Origin: Hevea brasiliensis
Lineage: Eukaryota > Streptophyta > Magnoliopsida > Malpighiales > Euphorbiaceae
Assembly (NCBI RefSeq): GCF_030052815.1
Contig: NW_026614695.1
Coordinates: 4,254,831 to 4,318,830, forward strand
Length of the DNA stretch: 64,000 bases
Reading direction: 5' to 3'
Position numbers and translations under genes: made by a program
The notes under the pieces: generated by a model
What the model saw: only the letters and a program-made list of their open reading frames with translations
What the model was told of the DNA's origin: nothing
The model's database searches: none
In this document: piece by piece, positions 23,082 to 35,147 of the stretch
Numbering within the stretch: position 1 is the stretch's first letter
Layout of the letters: each line of letters opens with the position of its first letter

Positions 23082-24420
23082 GCTGAGACTTCTGATGTGG
23101 TAGCTGGTACATTCTCTATCTCTAATCAAGATGTATTTGTGCTGTTTGATCCGGGTTCAACCCGATCATATGTTAGTGTTAGCATAGTCAGTTCACTTGC
23201 TGTTCCATGTGTCAAAACGGATTTTAAAGTGCTAATAACTAGTCCGTTAGGACAAGAGGTTCGGGTCAATGGAATCTATAGAGACTGTCCTTTGGTGATC
23301 CAAGGACATGTTTTTCTGTCAGATTTGATTGAAAATGCCCTTCAGAGATTATGATATTATCTGCATGGATTTGTTAGCCAGGCATCACGCCATGATTAAC
23401 TGTAGACTGAAAACATTCACTTTTGGTCTCCCTCTGCACAGTGATGTGGTAATACATAGAGAGAGGCATTTACTGCCATCAAACATCATTTTGGCTGCAC
23501 TAGCCAGAAGGATGATCATAAAGGGGTGTGAAGCATACTTGGCACATGTGATAGACACCCAAGTGGGGAGTTCGACACTAAGAGACATTCCTATAGTATG
23601 TGACTTTTCGGATGTGTTTCCTGATGATTTGCCAGGATTACCTCCAGAAAGAGAGGTGCAGTTTGAGATTGATGTTATGCCTAGTGTGGACCCAATCTCT
23701 ATAACACCATATAGAATGGCACCTGCAGAATTGAAAAAGTTGAAAGTGCAGTTGTAAGAGCTACTTGACAAGGGCTTTATCCGCCCTAGTGTGTCATCTT
23801 GGGGAGCGCCATTGTTGTTTGTTAAGAAGAAGGATGGCACTCTCCACTTATGTATTAACTACCAACAGTTGAATAAGGTGACAATAAAGAATAGATATCC
23901 ATTACCCTGCATTAATGACTTGTTTGATCAGTTGAGGGGTGCAGCTGTGTTCTCCATAATTGATCTGAGATCAGGTTATTATCAGCTGAAAATACAAGAG
24001 CATAGTATTCCTAAAACTACCTTCAGAACCCGCTATGGCCATTATGAGTTTTTGGTCATGCCATTCGGGTTAACTAATGCTCCAGTTGCTTTTATGGATC
24101 TGATGAACACTGTCTTCAGACCATACCTCGATCAGTTTGTTATGGTATTCAAAGATGATATATTGGTTTATTCGAGAGTGCAGAAGAGCATGATAGACAT
24201 CTGCGGATTGTACTGCAGACCTTGAGGGAGAAACAACTATACGCCAAATTGTCAAAGTGTGAATTTTGGCTGAAAGAAATATCTTTCTTAGGGCATGTAG
24301 TATCGGTAGAGGGCATTAAGGTAGATCCAAGTAAGATAAAAGCTGTCCTTAATTGAAGGCCACCTAGAAATATCACGGAGATTCGTAGTTTTCTGGGTTT
24401 AGCTGGATACTACTGTCGAT
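23082..24420 (+). pseudogene. Protease and reverse transcriptase, element A
   Basis: Protease carries VLFDPGSTRSYVS (about 23140), the aspartic active site in the DPG form common in this lineage. It reads to about 23330, where one added A shifts the frame (LIEN instead of LIEMPFRDYD). The RT linker has FSDVFPDDLPGLPPEREVQF. TAA at 23755 (CAA in C) precedes RT proper: [38 protein letters not shown] and the active site FKDDILVYS (about 24148-24174), which keeps both Asp but has Lys before them. A frameshift near 24178 and TGA at about 24353 (TGG in C) follow. Confidence 0.85.
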
Positions 24421-25480
24421 TTGTGAAGGGATTTTCTATGTTGGCATCTCCATTGACTAAGTTACTTCAAAAAGATGTGAAATTTCAGTGGACGGATAAA
24501 TGTCAACAGAGTTTTGATGAATTAAAGAGATGTCTGACTGAGGCTCCAATCCTGACTTTACCTACTCCGAGTAAAGAATACACAGTTTACAGTGATGCTT
24601 CTCATAATGGGTTAAGCTGTGTATTGATGCAAGATCGAAATGTCATTGCCTATGCATCACGCCAGCTGAAACCACATGAGAGGAATTATCTGACACATGA
24701 CTTGGAGCTAGCAGCTATAATGTTCGCTCTTAAGATCTGGAGACATTATTTGTATGGGGAGAAGTACTACATCTATATAGATCATAAGAGTTTAAAGTAT
24801 TTGGGCACCCAGAAAGAGTTCAATTTGAGACAGAGGAGATGGTTAGAGTTGATAAAAGACTATGATTGTCTGATAGACTATCAGCCAGGGAAAGCTAATG
24901 TGGTGGTTGACGCCTTAAGTTGCAAGACTATGGTAAGTCTATGGGTTACTCCTTTGTCTATAGTACATGAGTTGAGATCATTACATGCCAACTTAGAGAT
25001 TAATGATGAGGGGCAGACAGCAGTTGCATGGCATGTACAGCCAGTGTTGATTGATCAGATCAGAATGGCTACTCAGAATGATCAGAAGTATCAGAAGCTG
25101 TTGGAAGAAGTCAGACAGGGCAAGAAACCAGAATTCTCAATAAGAGATGATGGTCTACTGTTATACCAGGGCAGAATGTGCGTTCCTAATGACGTTGACT
25201 TGAGACAGATCATTTTGAAGGATGCACATGAGTCTCCTTTTGCCATGCACCCTGGTAGCACAAAAATGTATAGAGGGCTAAAGGAGCATTACTAGTGGAT
25301 GGGTATGAAAAGAGATGTGGCAGAATTTGTTTCCAAATGCCTAACTTGTCAGCAAGTGAAGGCAGAGCATCAAGGACCAGCTGGTTTGTTACATCCACTA
25401 CCAGTATCGGAATGGAAATGGGAGAGAATAATGATGGATTTTGTGATGGGACTTCCAAGGACACAGAAGAGTCATGATGC
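24421..25480 (+). pseudogene. RNase H and integrase zinc finger, element A
   Basis: A frame open from 24423 to 25295 carries the RT connection, RNase H ([26 protein letters not shown]) and the linker to integrase. The HHCC finger starts at [15 protein letters not shown] (about 25230) and continues past a TAG at 25293 (TGG in C) to CLTCQQVK (about 25340). The first catalytic Asp of integrase is in MMDFVMGL (about 25432). A TAG at about 25483 (again TGG in C) ends this open stretch. Confidence 0.85.
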
Positions 25481-26477
25481 AGTATAGGTCATTGTTGATA
25501 GGCTAACTAAGTCTGCTCATTTTCTGCCAATTCGAATGAACTACAGTTTAAAAAGATTGGCCAAGTTGTACATTGATGAGATAGTAAGACTGCATGGAGT
25601 GCCAGTATCCATCGTATCAAACAGAGATCCTAGGTTCACTTCTAGATTCTGGGGTAATCTTCAGAGAGTCCTAGGAACTAGATTGAACTTCAATACGACA
25701 TTCCACCCACAGATAGATGGCTAGTCTGAAAGGGTAATTCAGATCTTGGAGGACATGCTACGGGCTTGTGTGATTGAATTTGAGGGCAGTTGGGACACAC
25801 ACTTGCCTTTGATTGAGTTTGCTTATAATAACAGCTACCAATCAAGCATTGGGATGCCTCCATATGAAGCTTTGTATGGCAGAAAATGTAGAACTCCCCT
25901 ATGTTGGGATGAAGTAGGTGAAAGGAAGATGATTGGGCCCGAAATTGTTCAGCAAACTGAAGAGAAGATCAGGTTGATCAGAGATTGACTTAAGACTGCA
26001 TCAGACCGTCAGAAGTCCTACATTGATTTAAAGAGAAGGGATATTAAGTATGCAGTGGGTGATAAAGTATTCCTCAAGGTTTCCCCTTGGAAGAGAATTA
26101 TGAGATTCGGTAGAAAGGAGAAACTGAGTCCTCATTTCATTGGACAATATGAGGTTCTGGAAAGAGTGGGTCCTTTGGCATATCGTTTGGCACTACCTCC
26201 AGAGTTAGAAAAGATACATAATGTCTTCCATGTGTCTATGTTGAGGAGGTATCGATCAGACCCATCTCATGTACTACCAGTAGAAGAAATTGAAATAAAT
26301 GCAGACCTCACATATGAGGAAGAACCCATGGAGATTCTGGCTTATGAGGTGAAGCAGCTATGGAACAAGCAGATGCTGTTAGTGAAAGTACTGTGGAACC
26401 ATCATTCGGGCCAAGAAGCTACTTGAGAACGAGAGGAGGACATGAGGAGACAACACCCACAGCTATTTAGAGACTGA
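25481..26477 (+). pseudogene. Integrase core, GPY module and chromodomain, element A
   Basis: This carries [11 protein letters not shown] with the second Asp, then FHPQIDG followed by TAG where the core has Gln (about 25722), then SERVIQ with the catalytic Glu. RVIQILEDMLRACVIEF runs on without any insert, so this lineage lacks the intron seen at 1593. Another TGA occurs at 25986 (CGA origin). The GPY module reads FIGQYEVLERVGPLAYRLALPPELEK, with Gln for Pro's partner Gly-Pro. The chromodomain is recognisable to HSGQEAT, where TGG became TGA (about 26425). The frame would end at TGA 26475-26477. Confidence 0.85.
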
Positions 26478-26485
26478 TACCAGGT

Positions 26486-26525
26486 AAAAATTTTGAGACG
26501 AAATTTATTTTAAGGGGGGGAGAAT
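26486..26525 (+). promoter_or_regulatory. Inverted repeat (damaged) and PPT, element A
   Basis: AAATTTTGAGACGAAATTT is the counterpart of the perfect inverted repeat in B and C, with one arm mutated. The purine tract AAGGGGGGGAGAA (26513-26525 region) adjoins the 3' LTR. Confidence 0.75.
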
Positions 26526-29210
26526 TGTAATACCCCTATTTGCATAGCCTGGTATATTTTACTATTTCGCTGACTGGTGTTGGTTTGGACAATTAAAGGG
26601 ATTAGAACCACATTTAAGACAACTAGATAAGCCCTAAACGTAAATAATTAGTAATTGTCAATTAGTTAAGTATAAATAAGAAAAATAGAACATAATAAGT
26701 TAAATGAGCCAAGAGTCACAGCGATGGGTGACCTTCTCGGGAAGGACTGCGAAGTCAATTTAAACGCAAATTTCAAACCATAAAATGTGACGCTACAGTC
26801 CTTAAGACTATTGTGAACATAGTGGAAAAGAGAAAATCACAAAAAAGAATTGTTAAACTGGTCAAATAATTAGGTCAGGGATCCAGAAGAAATATTGAAT
26901 TAATTGCAAACCAGATCGAACTGACGAGGGGCAATTTGGTCAATTGACCCCGAGAGCTGACTCCTGACCTGACTGTCAAATAAAATCGGAGAAAACAAAA
27001 TTTTGGAATCGGGAATTAAATTAAAGAACTAATGAAAAAATAAATAAAAAAAAGGAAAAAGGAAAAGTGAAAGATAATGAAATCATGCATGATGCAATAA
27101 ACACTAATTAAAAAAATAAATAAATTTAGATAATTTGTGGTCTTCCATAAAGGATAAATTAATAAAAGAAAAAGAAAAGAAAGAAAAAAAAAAAGGAGAG
27201 TCTTCTTCATTGCCGTCGCTCTCTCTCTCACTCTCTCCCTCACCCATAAACCTCCATTAGAGCTCTTTTGTGAGCTTGAAAATAACAAAATCCCACCATA
27301 AAAAAAAAATAGTCTACCATAGATAAAACTTGTTTGGGCAACTAGAAAGGAAGGTGCAAGGGAAAGAAAGAAAAGAAAACTTGAAGGAAAGGAAGAAGAA
27401 AATTTTGCATTCATGGTAGTAATTCAAACTTCAACCTTTTAGTTTAATTATTGTGTTTGTAGCTTAACTAACTTAGAAATATACTTAAAATGAAATGAAA
27501 ATAATTGTTGGAGGACTAGAAGTAAATTCAATCAACTAGGGTTTTCTATGGTAATGTATGAATTTGCTTGAGTTAATAGTGTAGATAAACTTGTATGAGT
27601 GTGGAAGTGATGTTGATATGCTTTGATTTAGTTAAATGTAACAATTAGTGTACTTAGGGTTTTGGCACCTAGGGTTTGGAAGACAAAAGTTTGGAGAAGT
27701 GGTCAAATGGTGTGTTTGACCTTGTTTGAGATGAAAAATGGTCATTTGTGACCAATTGATGTATGTTGGAAGTGTTAGAATTAGGTTTAGATTCAGATTG
27801 GATGTGGGCAGTATGCAAGCAACATGACCAAGGTCCCTTTTAGGGATCAAAACTAAAAATTTACAAGCCCAATTGGTGTGTGGCCAGTTGGGAATGAAAC
27901 TAGACACAAAATGACACATTTTTCATTTGGGAATCATGCCCAAAAAGTGACTAAAACCTAGTGAACAAATTGACCAAATCCGGATTAGGCAATCTGACCT
28001 GTACAAAAATGACCAAATGAACAGTATTTGTTTATTTGCCCATAACTTGGGCTAGGTAGGTCTAAATGACCTGAAATTTTACCAGTAGAAAGCTGAGATA
28101 TAGACCTAAAACTTTCATGAAGAACACAAACCCAAATTTTTCCCTTAACCAAGTCATTTAGACGCCCAAATTTGGTGACCTAAAATTGCCAGAACCAATT
28201 TGGTGCCCAGAAAATCTGGGTAAGTCCAATTCGGCAGCCATGATTCAAATGGCTATAAGTTAAGCTACAAAACTCCAATTGGAGTGATTCAAAAAGGAGA
28301 ATAAAGTTAAGACAATAAGGAACAATTTCTATGAAGAAAACTTAGCCAAATTCTAACAGAAAAATGACCAATGGAATAGTGCAACATAAGATACCAAAAC
28401 TGAAAATTTAAAATTTTGCCTAAAAGATTTAAGTTTTGAGTAAACAACCAAAACCAACAAATTAGGTAACCAAAATGTGGTATGTGGGTGAAATTAAAAT
28501 TCCCATACCTATTAAGCCTTAGAAAGTCAACAAATTGACTTGAATAGTGTAGTGAATAGTAACCCCGAAACACAAAATTTAAAGAACGCCAAGTTTAGCA
28601 TATTAAAGCTAGGTATAAGTGAATTTGAATTTATTTTTGGATTTATAATGAGTTATGATACTAAAACACTGTGAAACTATGTGTTTCAGTGAAAAAGAAT
28701 ACCAAGAAAGAACTCGAGGGATCGAGTCAAGGCCAAGAGACGACTCATATAAGGTTTGTGCGCAACATCAATATGCTTTAAAATTCATTTACAAAGTGCA
28801 TGAAATGTGTATTATGCTTTTGCTTTGAATTGTTGAAAGTTTATTTGTGTATGTTTGAAATGGCAATAAATGTTTAGTAAATTGTTAAGATAAGTTTTAA
28901 AACCACAGTGTCATGACCATATATTTGAACACCTCACTAGCATGACTAGTGGGGGAAATCAGTTTCGAATTTTGATTCCTTCTCTGGCTGAAGTGTTGAG
29001 GGGTGTGCCAGTAGAAGAAGAAAAAGAATGGGTTCCCATATATTTGAGCTAGCTAGCCTTGTGATGTGACTTCTCCTTAGCCTCTAGCTATTGAGATGAT
29101 ATTTGTTTCGAATGGCATGATATAACTGTGTGTTTTTATGTAAATGGTTTTGAGACTTTTGAAATAAAATTGTTTGAACTAAAATCCTGTAAATCATGTT
29201 TTGTATTGAT
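26526..29210 (+). mobile_element. 3' LTR of element A, left part
   Basis: Starts TGTAATACCCC and is colinear with 18159 onward. It holds the CT-rich leader (about 27198-27245), the exon-like island at 28690-28753 and ends in TTGAT, the target site of element B. Continues at 40370. Confidence 0.9.
29206..29210. repeat. Left target-site duplication ttgat of element B
   Basis: Repeated exactly at 40370-40374. The uninterrupted site (GTATTGATATCGCATG) is visible in the 5' LTR of A at about 20813. Confidence 0.9.
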
Positions 29211-32200
29211 TGTAACACCCCTATGTTTGGTAGTGCGTTCTACTGTTCCGGTGACCAGTGTTGTCCAGACAGCTAGGATGCCTAGAACCGTACTTCAATA
29301 TGAGTGAGGAGACATAAAATAATGAAATACAAGAAAAGAAAATACAAGAAAAACAAAGGAAAAATAATAGCAAAGAAATGTGATCAAGTTAAGCGTAGGA
29401 GACCTAGTGATGGGTGATCAGACTGGAAGTCACGTGGATCGTTGACTAGCTCGAATCATGGGAACCCTGGAAAACATTTTTAGGACTTAAATAGACCCTT
29501 ATTGAAATATAAATATCATTAGAAATATCAAAGAAAAATTAAATAATTAGTACAAAGAAAAGTGAGAAATCGAAAAACGGACAAAACCTTGTTCTAAAAA
29601 TCGTGAATGCAACCCGAACAGGGGCATTATGGTCATTTGACATCCCGAATTGTCTTTTGACCTAAATTTCCATTAAAAATAAATAATATTACACTTAGAA
29701 AATGAAATGAAAAATTAATTTGGTGGTACCTAAAGTAAATAGCAAAAATTATGGGTTAATGTGGAATAAATGAAAGTTAAACTTATAATATGCTTTTAAT
29801 TGTGTTAGTGGACCACTAAACATTATATTAAATATTAAAAACCAGGTTCCTTCCACTATATCTCTGCATTCATCTTCTTCTTCAATTAAAACTTAAATTG
29901 GACAAATGAAAATCTCTCCCCAAAGTTCATCAATGGCCACCCCATTTGCATGCTCCATGCTCCCATGATCAAGCAACAACTTCTTGCAAGAGTCTTCATC
30001 AAAGTTGGTCTATACAACTTGGGCAGCCATTTGAGAGCAAAAAGGGAGAGGTTTGAAGAAGATTTAGTAAGCTTCAAAGATAGGTAAGTGCTTATTTTCC
30101 ATTTTGCTTCATTAAAGTTTGAAAGCATGTTATGGGTGTTGGATTTGTGAGGAAAATTTTCAAGTTTGAAGAGTTATTGAGATGTCCATTTTGGACAGCC
30201 ATGGAGTTATGTATTTGATGAAATATTTGTGCATATATTTGATGAGAAATTATGTTGGTTATGGTGATTTAATATCCTAGTAAATTATTCCATATGTATA
30301 TGGTGATTTTTGCACTTGGATGGAAATTGATGAATTGTAGGATACTTTGGTGTTGAGGAAGCTTTTCGGCAGCCTTGGGATTCTTGGATAAATGTATGTG
30401 TTCATGAAGGTGTTGGCAGAAATATTGACATTAAGATTGATGGATATGTGTATGAAATTATTTTGTAAAGAGTATGTGAGAATTAGTGATGTTTAGGTGT
30501 GTATGTGATTGTATTTAGACTTTGTAAATGTGAACTTTAATTGGTGTATTGAAGATAATTGTAATCTGCCCAAAGTGAGGATGATGTAAAGTGGGATGTG
30601 GTTTTGGTAATGTACCAAAACAGATTTGGTAGGGAAGTAAACATATTGCAAGGTAAATGTGTGTAATTGATGTGTGTTAAGCAAAGTAACCAAGGGCAGT
30701 GTACATTTTAGCCAATAAGTTTAAATGTGTAACCTCAATTGGTATGAGACCAATTGGAGGTGGAACTAGGCACAAAATGTGCCAACTTTCATTGAGAAAG
30801 CATACCAAAATTCTGCTTGCAAGGTGACCTAAGAAAATGACCAATTCGGATTAGGTGCAATTGAAACCTGAAAACTGACCAATTGGGCAGCAGTTAGTGT
30901 TTACGCCATAACTCACTCAAAACAGGTCCAATTGACCTGAAATTTTAACCATGAATAGTTAAGACCCATACCTACAAGTCTTATGAAGGCACCAAAGCCC
31001 AGAAATGACCAGAAGCAAGTCAAAAAGCTTGCACAAGTTCGGGTCCAAAAACTGGCCGAACCAAAGTTGACCAAATTGACCTAAAATTGACCTAATTTGA
31101 TGCCATTTGACCAGCAATAGTATGATGACCATAACTTGGTCTACTTAACTCGGATTGACCTGAAATTTTGCCCCGCGTGCAATAAGACATAGATCTACAA
31201 GTTTGTAGTTTTGACCGAAACCCAAAAACTGAGGGAACTAGATCGTCCGGCTAGGTCAAACTAGTATCCCGAAATCCAGCAATTTACAATGAAATGCAAG
31301 AAAACGCAATATACAAAGAATTGAGTTTGGTAACACGTACCAACCCTAAAATCATATCGAATGTGACATATTAAGGACACCAAAACCTAATTTACCTTAA
31401 ACGCATCGAGGGTCGGTATATTAGGTAATTGAGCAAATAATAGCCTTCAGTGAATTACTTATCGAACATTATCGTTAGAGACAGTTTAATTTTAGTACTG
31501 AAACACTTCAAATTGTGTTTCTCAGTTACCAATGACTCAGGAAAAGGGAAGGAAACACTGAGTCCAGTCAGTGAGACAGTTATCAGAGGTTTGTGCACAA
31601 CTAGTTTTCAACTGATTTTGCTCTGAATAATATTTCATATGATTAATTGTATGTTATTATTTTAAGTTGTGTTTGTGCACAACTAGTTTTTAACTGATTT
31701 TGTTTGAATATTTCATTTGATTAAATGACATACTTTCTTATGTATTATGTTTAACAAGCATTGAATTTAATTCAATGATTATTGAAAATTGTTATAGTAT
31801 GTATGAATTTAGCTTTGTGAAATGGTATTTCTACAAGTATTAAGCATTGTCACAAGTATTAAGCATTGTTATGGATTGAACAAATTATGTTTTGGAAAAT
31901 TGTGATAGAACATGTTTTGAATTGTGATGGTAATTTTCATGGAAAATGCAAATTTATGATTTGAATTGTGATGAGCATAAAAATTATTGGATATTAGAAT
32001 TGACTTTGAATCGAATTATATTGTGATTTATACTCACTAAATGGATTGTAATATTGTTTTATATCTCACTATAGATGCTTGACTAGGTTATTACCCGTCT
32101 CTCTCATTTGTTGAGAAGACAATGGAGTTAGTTGTGTTTTGATTACCATGGTACGTGCACAGGCTTAGATTTTCCTCTGATTTGAGGTTAGATCTAAGTT

Positions 32201-33303
32201 TAATTTATCGTTATGGCCCTTGCGGAAGATTCATTATTGTGATGGTATCATGCACGATGATTCGACCTCCCGACCATAGGGAGTTAGAATCGATTCGACC
32301 TCCCGACCATAGGAGTTAGAATCACATCGAATATGGCCCTTTCGGATTAGTCTTGCATATTAGTGAGATAAAGATTGATTTTTGAGATACAGAATGGCTT
32401 TTGAATGGTAAGAAATTGTGATTTCAATTATGGGTTATGTATAATTGATTTTGTTGAATTACTTAAATGGTTAGTCATTATTTGATAAATTGAATTTTGT
32501 GATCAAAGTCATTTATACAAATGATTTACATTATTGGCAACGAATATTTTGAGTTTTGAAATTTGATGAGTATTGATTCCCAATTTATTTATCAGAAATT
32601 TTATCAATGTATATTGTACTATGTTTTAAATTATAGTTGTGCACCATCGAAGTTCACCACTCAATGATAGCTTTGTATGCTATCGCAGTAAGAAGAGCAT
32701 AGAGCATAAGTAAATTTCCTTGAAGATATATTCAGATCAGCTCCAGGTATATCATAGGTATACCCATGTACATAGGTTTTGATGTATGCATGTAATAATA
32801 TGTATGTAAATTATTTGAGCAGTTGTATAGAAACTCTTGTAAAATATTTTGGTATGTAATTAAATGTAAATTATTGTAAATGTAAATTTGAGATTTCATT
32901 TACTTGAATAGTTTTGTATTATATTTCTTGTATCTCTCTTTGAAAAATCATCATGGATTTGAGTTGAGAAAAATGTTGTGTTGAGAAATATGTTGGAGTT
33001 GAGATTTGCAAATATATATTGAAGTGCTTTTCTGAGTTTTCAAGAACTGCTTTTATCCAAAATACAGATGGCACTCTGCCAAAATTTTCTGAAACTCCAA
33101 ATAAGTCAAATGTGTTAGTTCTATCACTTGATTCCACAAAAGTTTTTAACACCTGTAAATAGTGCTCACCACTGTAAAAGAAGTAAGAAAAGTTTTGAAA
33201 ATCCCTTGTAGTGTATTTAATGGGTTATCAGTAGACGGAGTTGGTAATTCATTAGGTATACTACGGGATCATGTTATGCCTTACAGAGGGGTAGGGTGTG
33301 ACA
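29211..33303 (+). mobile_element. 5' LTR of element B (4.1 kb)
   Basis: TGTAACACCC to GGTGTGACA. A CT-rich leader (about 29845-29885) and a donor-like AGATAGGTAAGTG (about 30078) suggest the transcription start region. An exon-like island is at 31526-31588. The hairpin at about 32672-32690 reads TGATAGC / GCTATCG. An 80-aa minus-strand frame (29886-30128) is repeated in the 3' LTR and is not considered a gene. Confidence 0.95.
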
Positions 33304-33310
33304 TGTTTTG

Positions 33311-33323
33311 TGGTATCAGAGCA
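33311..33323 (+). promoter_or_regulatory. Primer binding site (tRNA-Met), element B
   Basis: TGGTATCAGAGCA, 7 nt after the LTR, same as in A and C. Confidence 0.9.
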
Positions 33324-33489
33324 ATGGTTTTAAAGTAAATTTCGAACTGTGAATTTGAAATCTTTTTGTCAGTAACTACAACTGCTCAAATGTTTGATAC
33401 ATATAGTACATTTACATCATAAATATGAACTAATGGAGAGGAATCTCCTTATGTTGGTTGTACAGGAATAGAGAATCTTGTGGAAAGAT

Positions 33490-34165
33490 ATGGAAGAGAA
33501 AAATGAGACCGTAGAACAGTCCATGATGGCAGAAGTACAAGTTGAGGCCCCAACTCCACCAAGTGTCGAAGGCCCGACTGCATCAGCTTTACCAAGACAA
33601 ATTACTGCACAAATGGCCCAAAGAAATGGCCACTTTCTTTCAACAAATGGTCGATAACTGTCAGCCCAAGCCCAAGTACAAACCCAACCCCCACAAGGGC
33701 AGTGTGAAATGGAAAAGAGGGAGAAACCTATGGGTCAGAGTTCGAACAGTAATTTGGGGAAGAGGAAAGAATTTGAGGAACCTCGAACTCAGAAATATGA
33801 TAGAGGCAGATCATCAGGGCAGAGACCACTAAGATCTAGTCGTCGAACAACTAGAAGTTCCTACCCTTCCCGCCAATGTGAAACTTGTAGAAGATATCAT
33901 GGAGGTATTTGTCGTAAGGCCTCTGGAGCCTGTTACAATTGTGGAAAACTTGGACACTTTGCTAAAGATTGTGCTAAACCACCTCGATCTGCTCTCCGGA
34001 GTTCACAGACCGTCAGTCAGAGTCAAGATAGAAATAGAGTTGGTACTCCTCACCACTATAACATAGTGAATCAACCAGAATATAGTAGCGCACCAGTCGG
34101 AGTGTCCACTATGCGCCAAGTAAAAGGAGCAGAAACTTCAGATGTAGCTGCTGGTAAGTTCTTAA
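33490..34165 (+). pseudogene. gag remnant of element B: N-terminus joined to nucleocapsid
   Basis: The ATG at 33490 opens MEEKNETVEQSMMAEVQVEAP, matching the gag start of A. A one-base slip near 33625 shifts to the frame with ATFFQQMVDN. Near 33690-33710 the sequence jumps directly to the basic nucleocapsid segment, so the whole capsid core (about 180 codons in A and C) is deleted. The nucleocapsid is in good order: CETCRRYHGGIC and the CCHC knuckle CYNCGKLGHFAKDC (about 33920-33975). The frame from 33709 stays open to 34182. Confidence 0.8.
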
Positions 34166-34879
34166 TTTTAGTTATTATTTGATCCCAGCACTACTTAGTT
34201 GTGTGTTAGTGTCAGAACTATATGTTCTGTTGTTATTCCTTCACATGGAAATGAATTTTGATGTGTTAGTGACTAGTCTTTTAGGATTAAAACTACAACA
34301 ACAAGTATGATTGACATTAATTTTGGAAGAATTGTTAGCTAAAAGTATTTTCTAACATACCATAAATTATAAAGCTAATTGGCAAGCCTACTTAATGTAA
34401 GGCAAGAGGACCTAAAAGTGAGTTACAGTAATAGAATTGCTCTAGATGAGGGCAAAGATGTTACTGTTAGTAATTATTAATGGATATTGTAATCAGAATC
34501 GATTTAGGATATTAGTGGATTCAAGAAAGATAAGATGTTAGAAAACCTAGTCCATGAGGTTATAACGTAGTGACTATATAATGTTCTCGATGTTTGTATT
34601 GTAAGCTGCAGATTACAATACCGACACGGGATTATTGTGTAGAGCTACGTGCTTCCTTGTGGTATAATAAATTAAGAATAATTGTAAGTAATCTATAAAT
34701 TGATACAGTTGCACCCGAATAGAGTACTACTACTGGAAATAAATGTGAAAATTTTAGTCATAAATTTAAAACTTCAGAACTAGCCTATCAAACGACTACA
34801 CTTGTAAGGTAGCTAGAGTCAGTAACTCGGTTATATTAATGTGAATTACCTGTACCACAGTAATTGCTATAAGCTTAGA
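34166..34879 (+). pseudogene. Degenerate middle of element B (protease vestige)
   Basis: About 34180-34290 still aligns with protease (remains of the DPGSTHSYVS and LVTSPLG segments) but is full of stops. 34290-34879 has no open frame of length and no recognisable RT or RNase H motif. It may be strongly decayed pol of the intron-bearing lineage found just downstream. Confidence 0.5.
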
Positions 34880-35147
34880 GATATCAGTACGACGTATCAT
34901 CCTCAGACAGATGGACAATTGAAACAAGTAATTCAGGTAAATTCGGAAACTCATTGAGTTCCTATAAATAATGAAATGAAATGATAAAAATAACCTGTAA
35001 AATGTGATAAGCCCTCAAGAATATATCGAGAACTTGTGTCATTGAATCCGAAAGGAGATGGGACAGATACATCCCACTAACAGAATTTGTATACATTAAT
35101 AAGTGTCAAGCTAGCATACAAGTGGCACCCTATGAAACATTGTAAGG
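34880..35147 (+). pseudogene. Integrase fragment of the intron-bearing lineage inside element B
   Basis: It matches element 1 integrase on both sides of the intron: a decayed HPQTDGQ and VIQ, the insert at 34937-35010, then decayed LEDMLR, RTCVIES, and a final match to the APYEALYG segment. It is closer to element 1 (DRYIPL, QASIQVAPYE) than to B's own integrase, which begins at 35148 with a step back to ITMDFVM. B is therefore a mosaic of two lineages. Many substitutions make it non-coding. Confidence 0.65.
34937..35010 (+). other. Homologue of the integrase intron, acceptor mutated
   Basis: 74 nt, the same length and position as 1593-1666. It begins GTAAATTC after CAG and ends TGATAA, where the acceptor AG has become AA. 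It contains an AAATGATAA(A/C) core like that of element 1. Confidence 0.6.

Noticed and set aside
23385..23840. 151-codon minus-strand frame in element A (similar one at 54864-55211 in C)
   Set aside because: Shadow of the protease-RT linker; it recurs only because the coding strand is conserved.
29886..30128. 80-codon minus-strand frame present identically at 36939-37181
   Set aside because: Both copies lie at the same LTR position of element B, so identity reflects the LTR pair and not selection on a protein.
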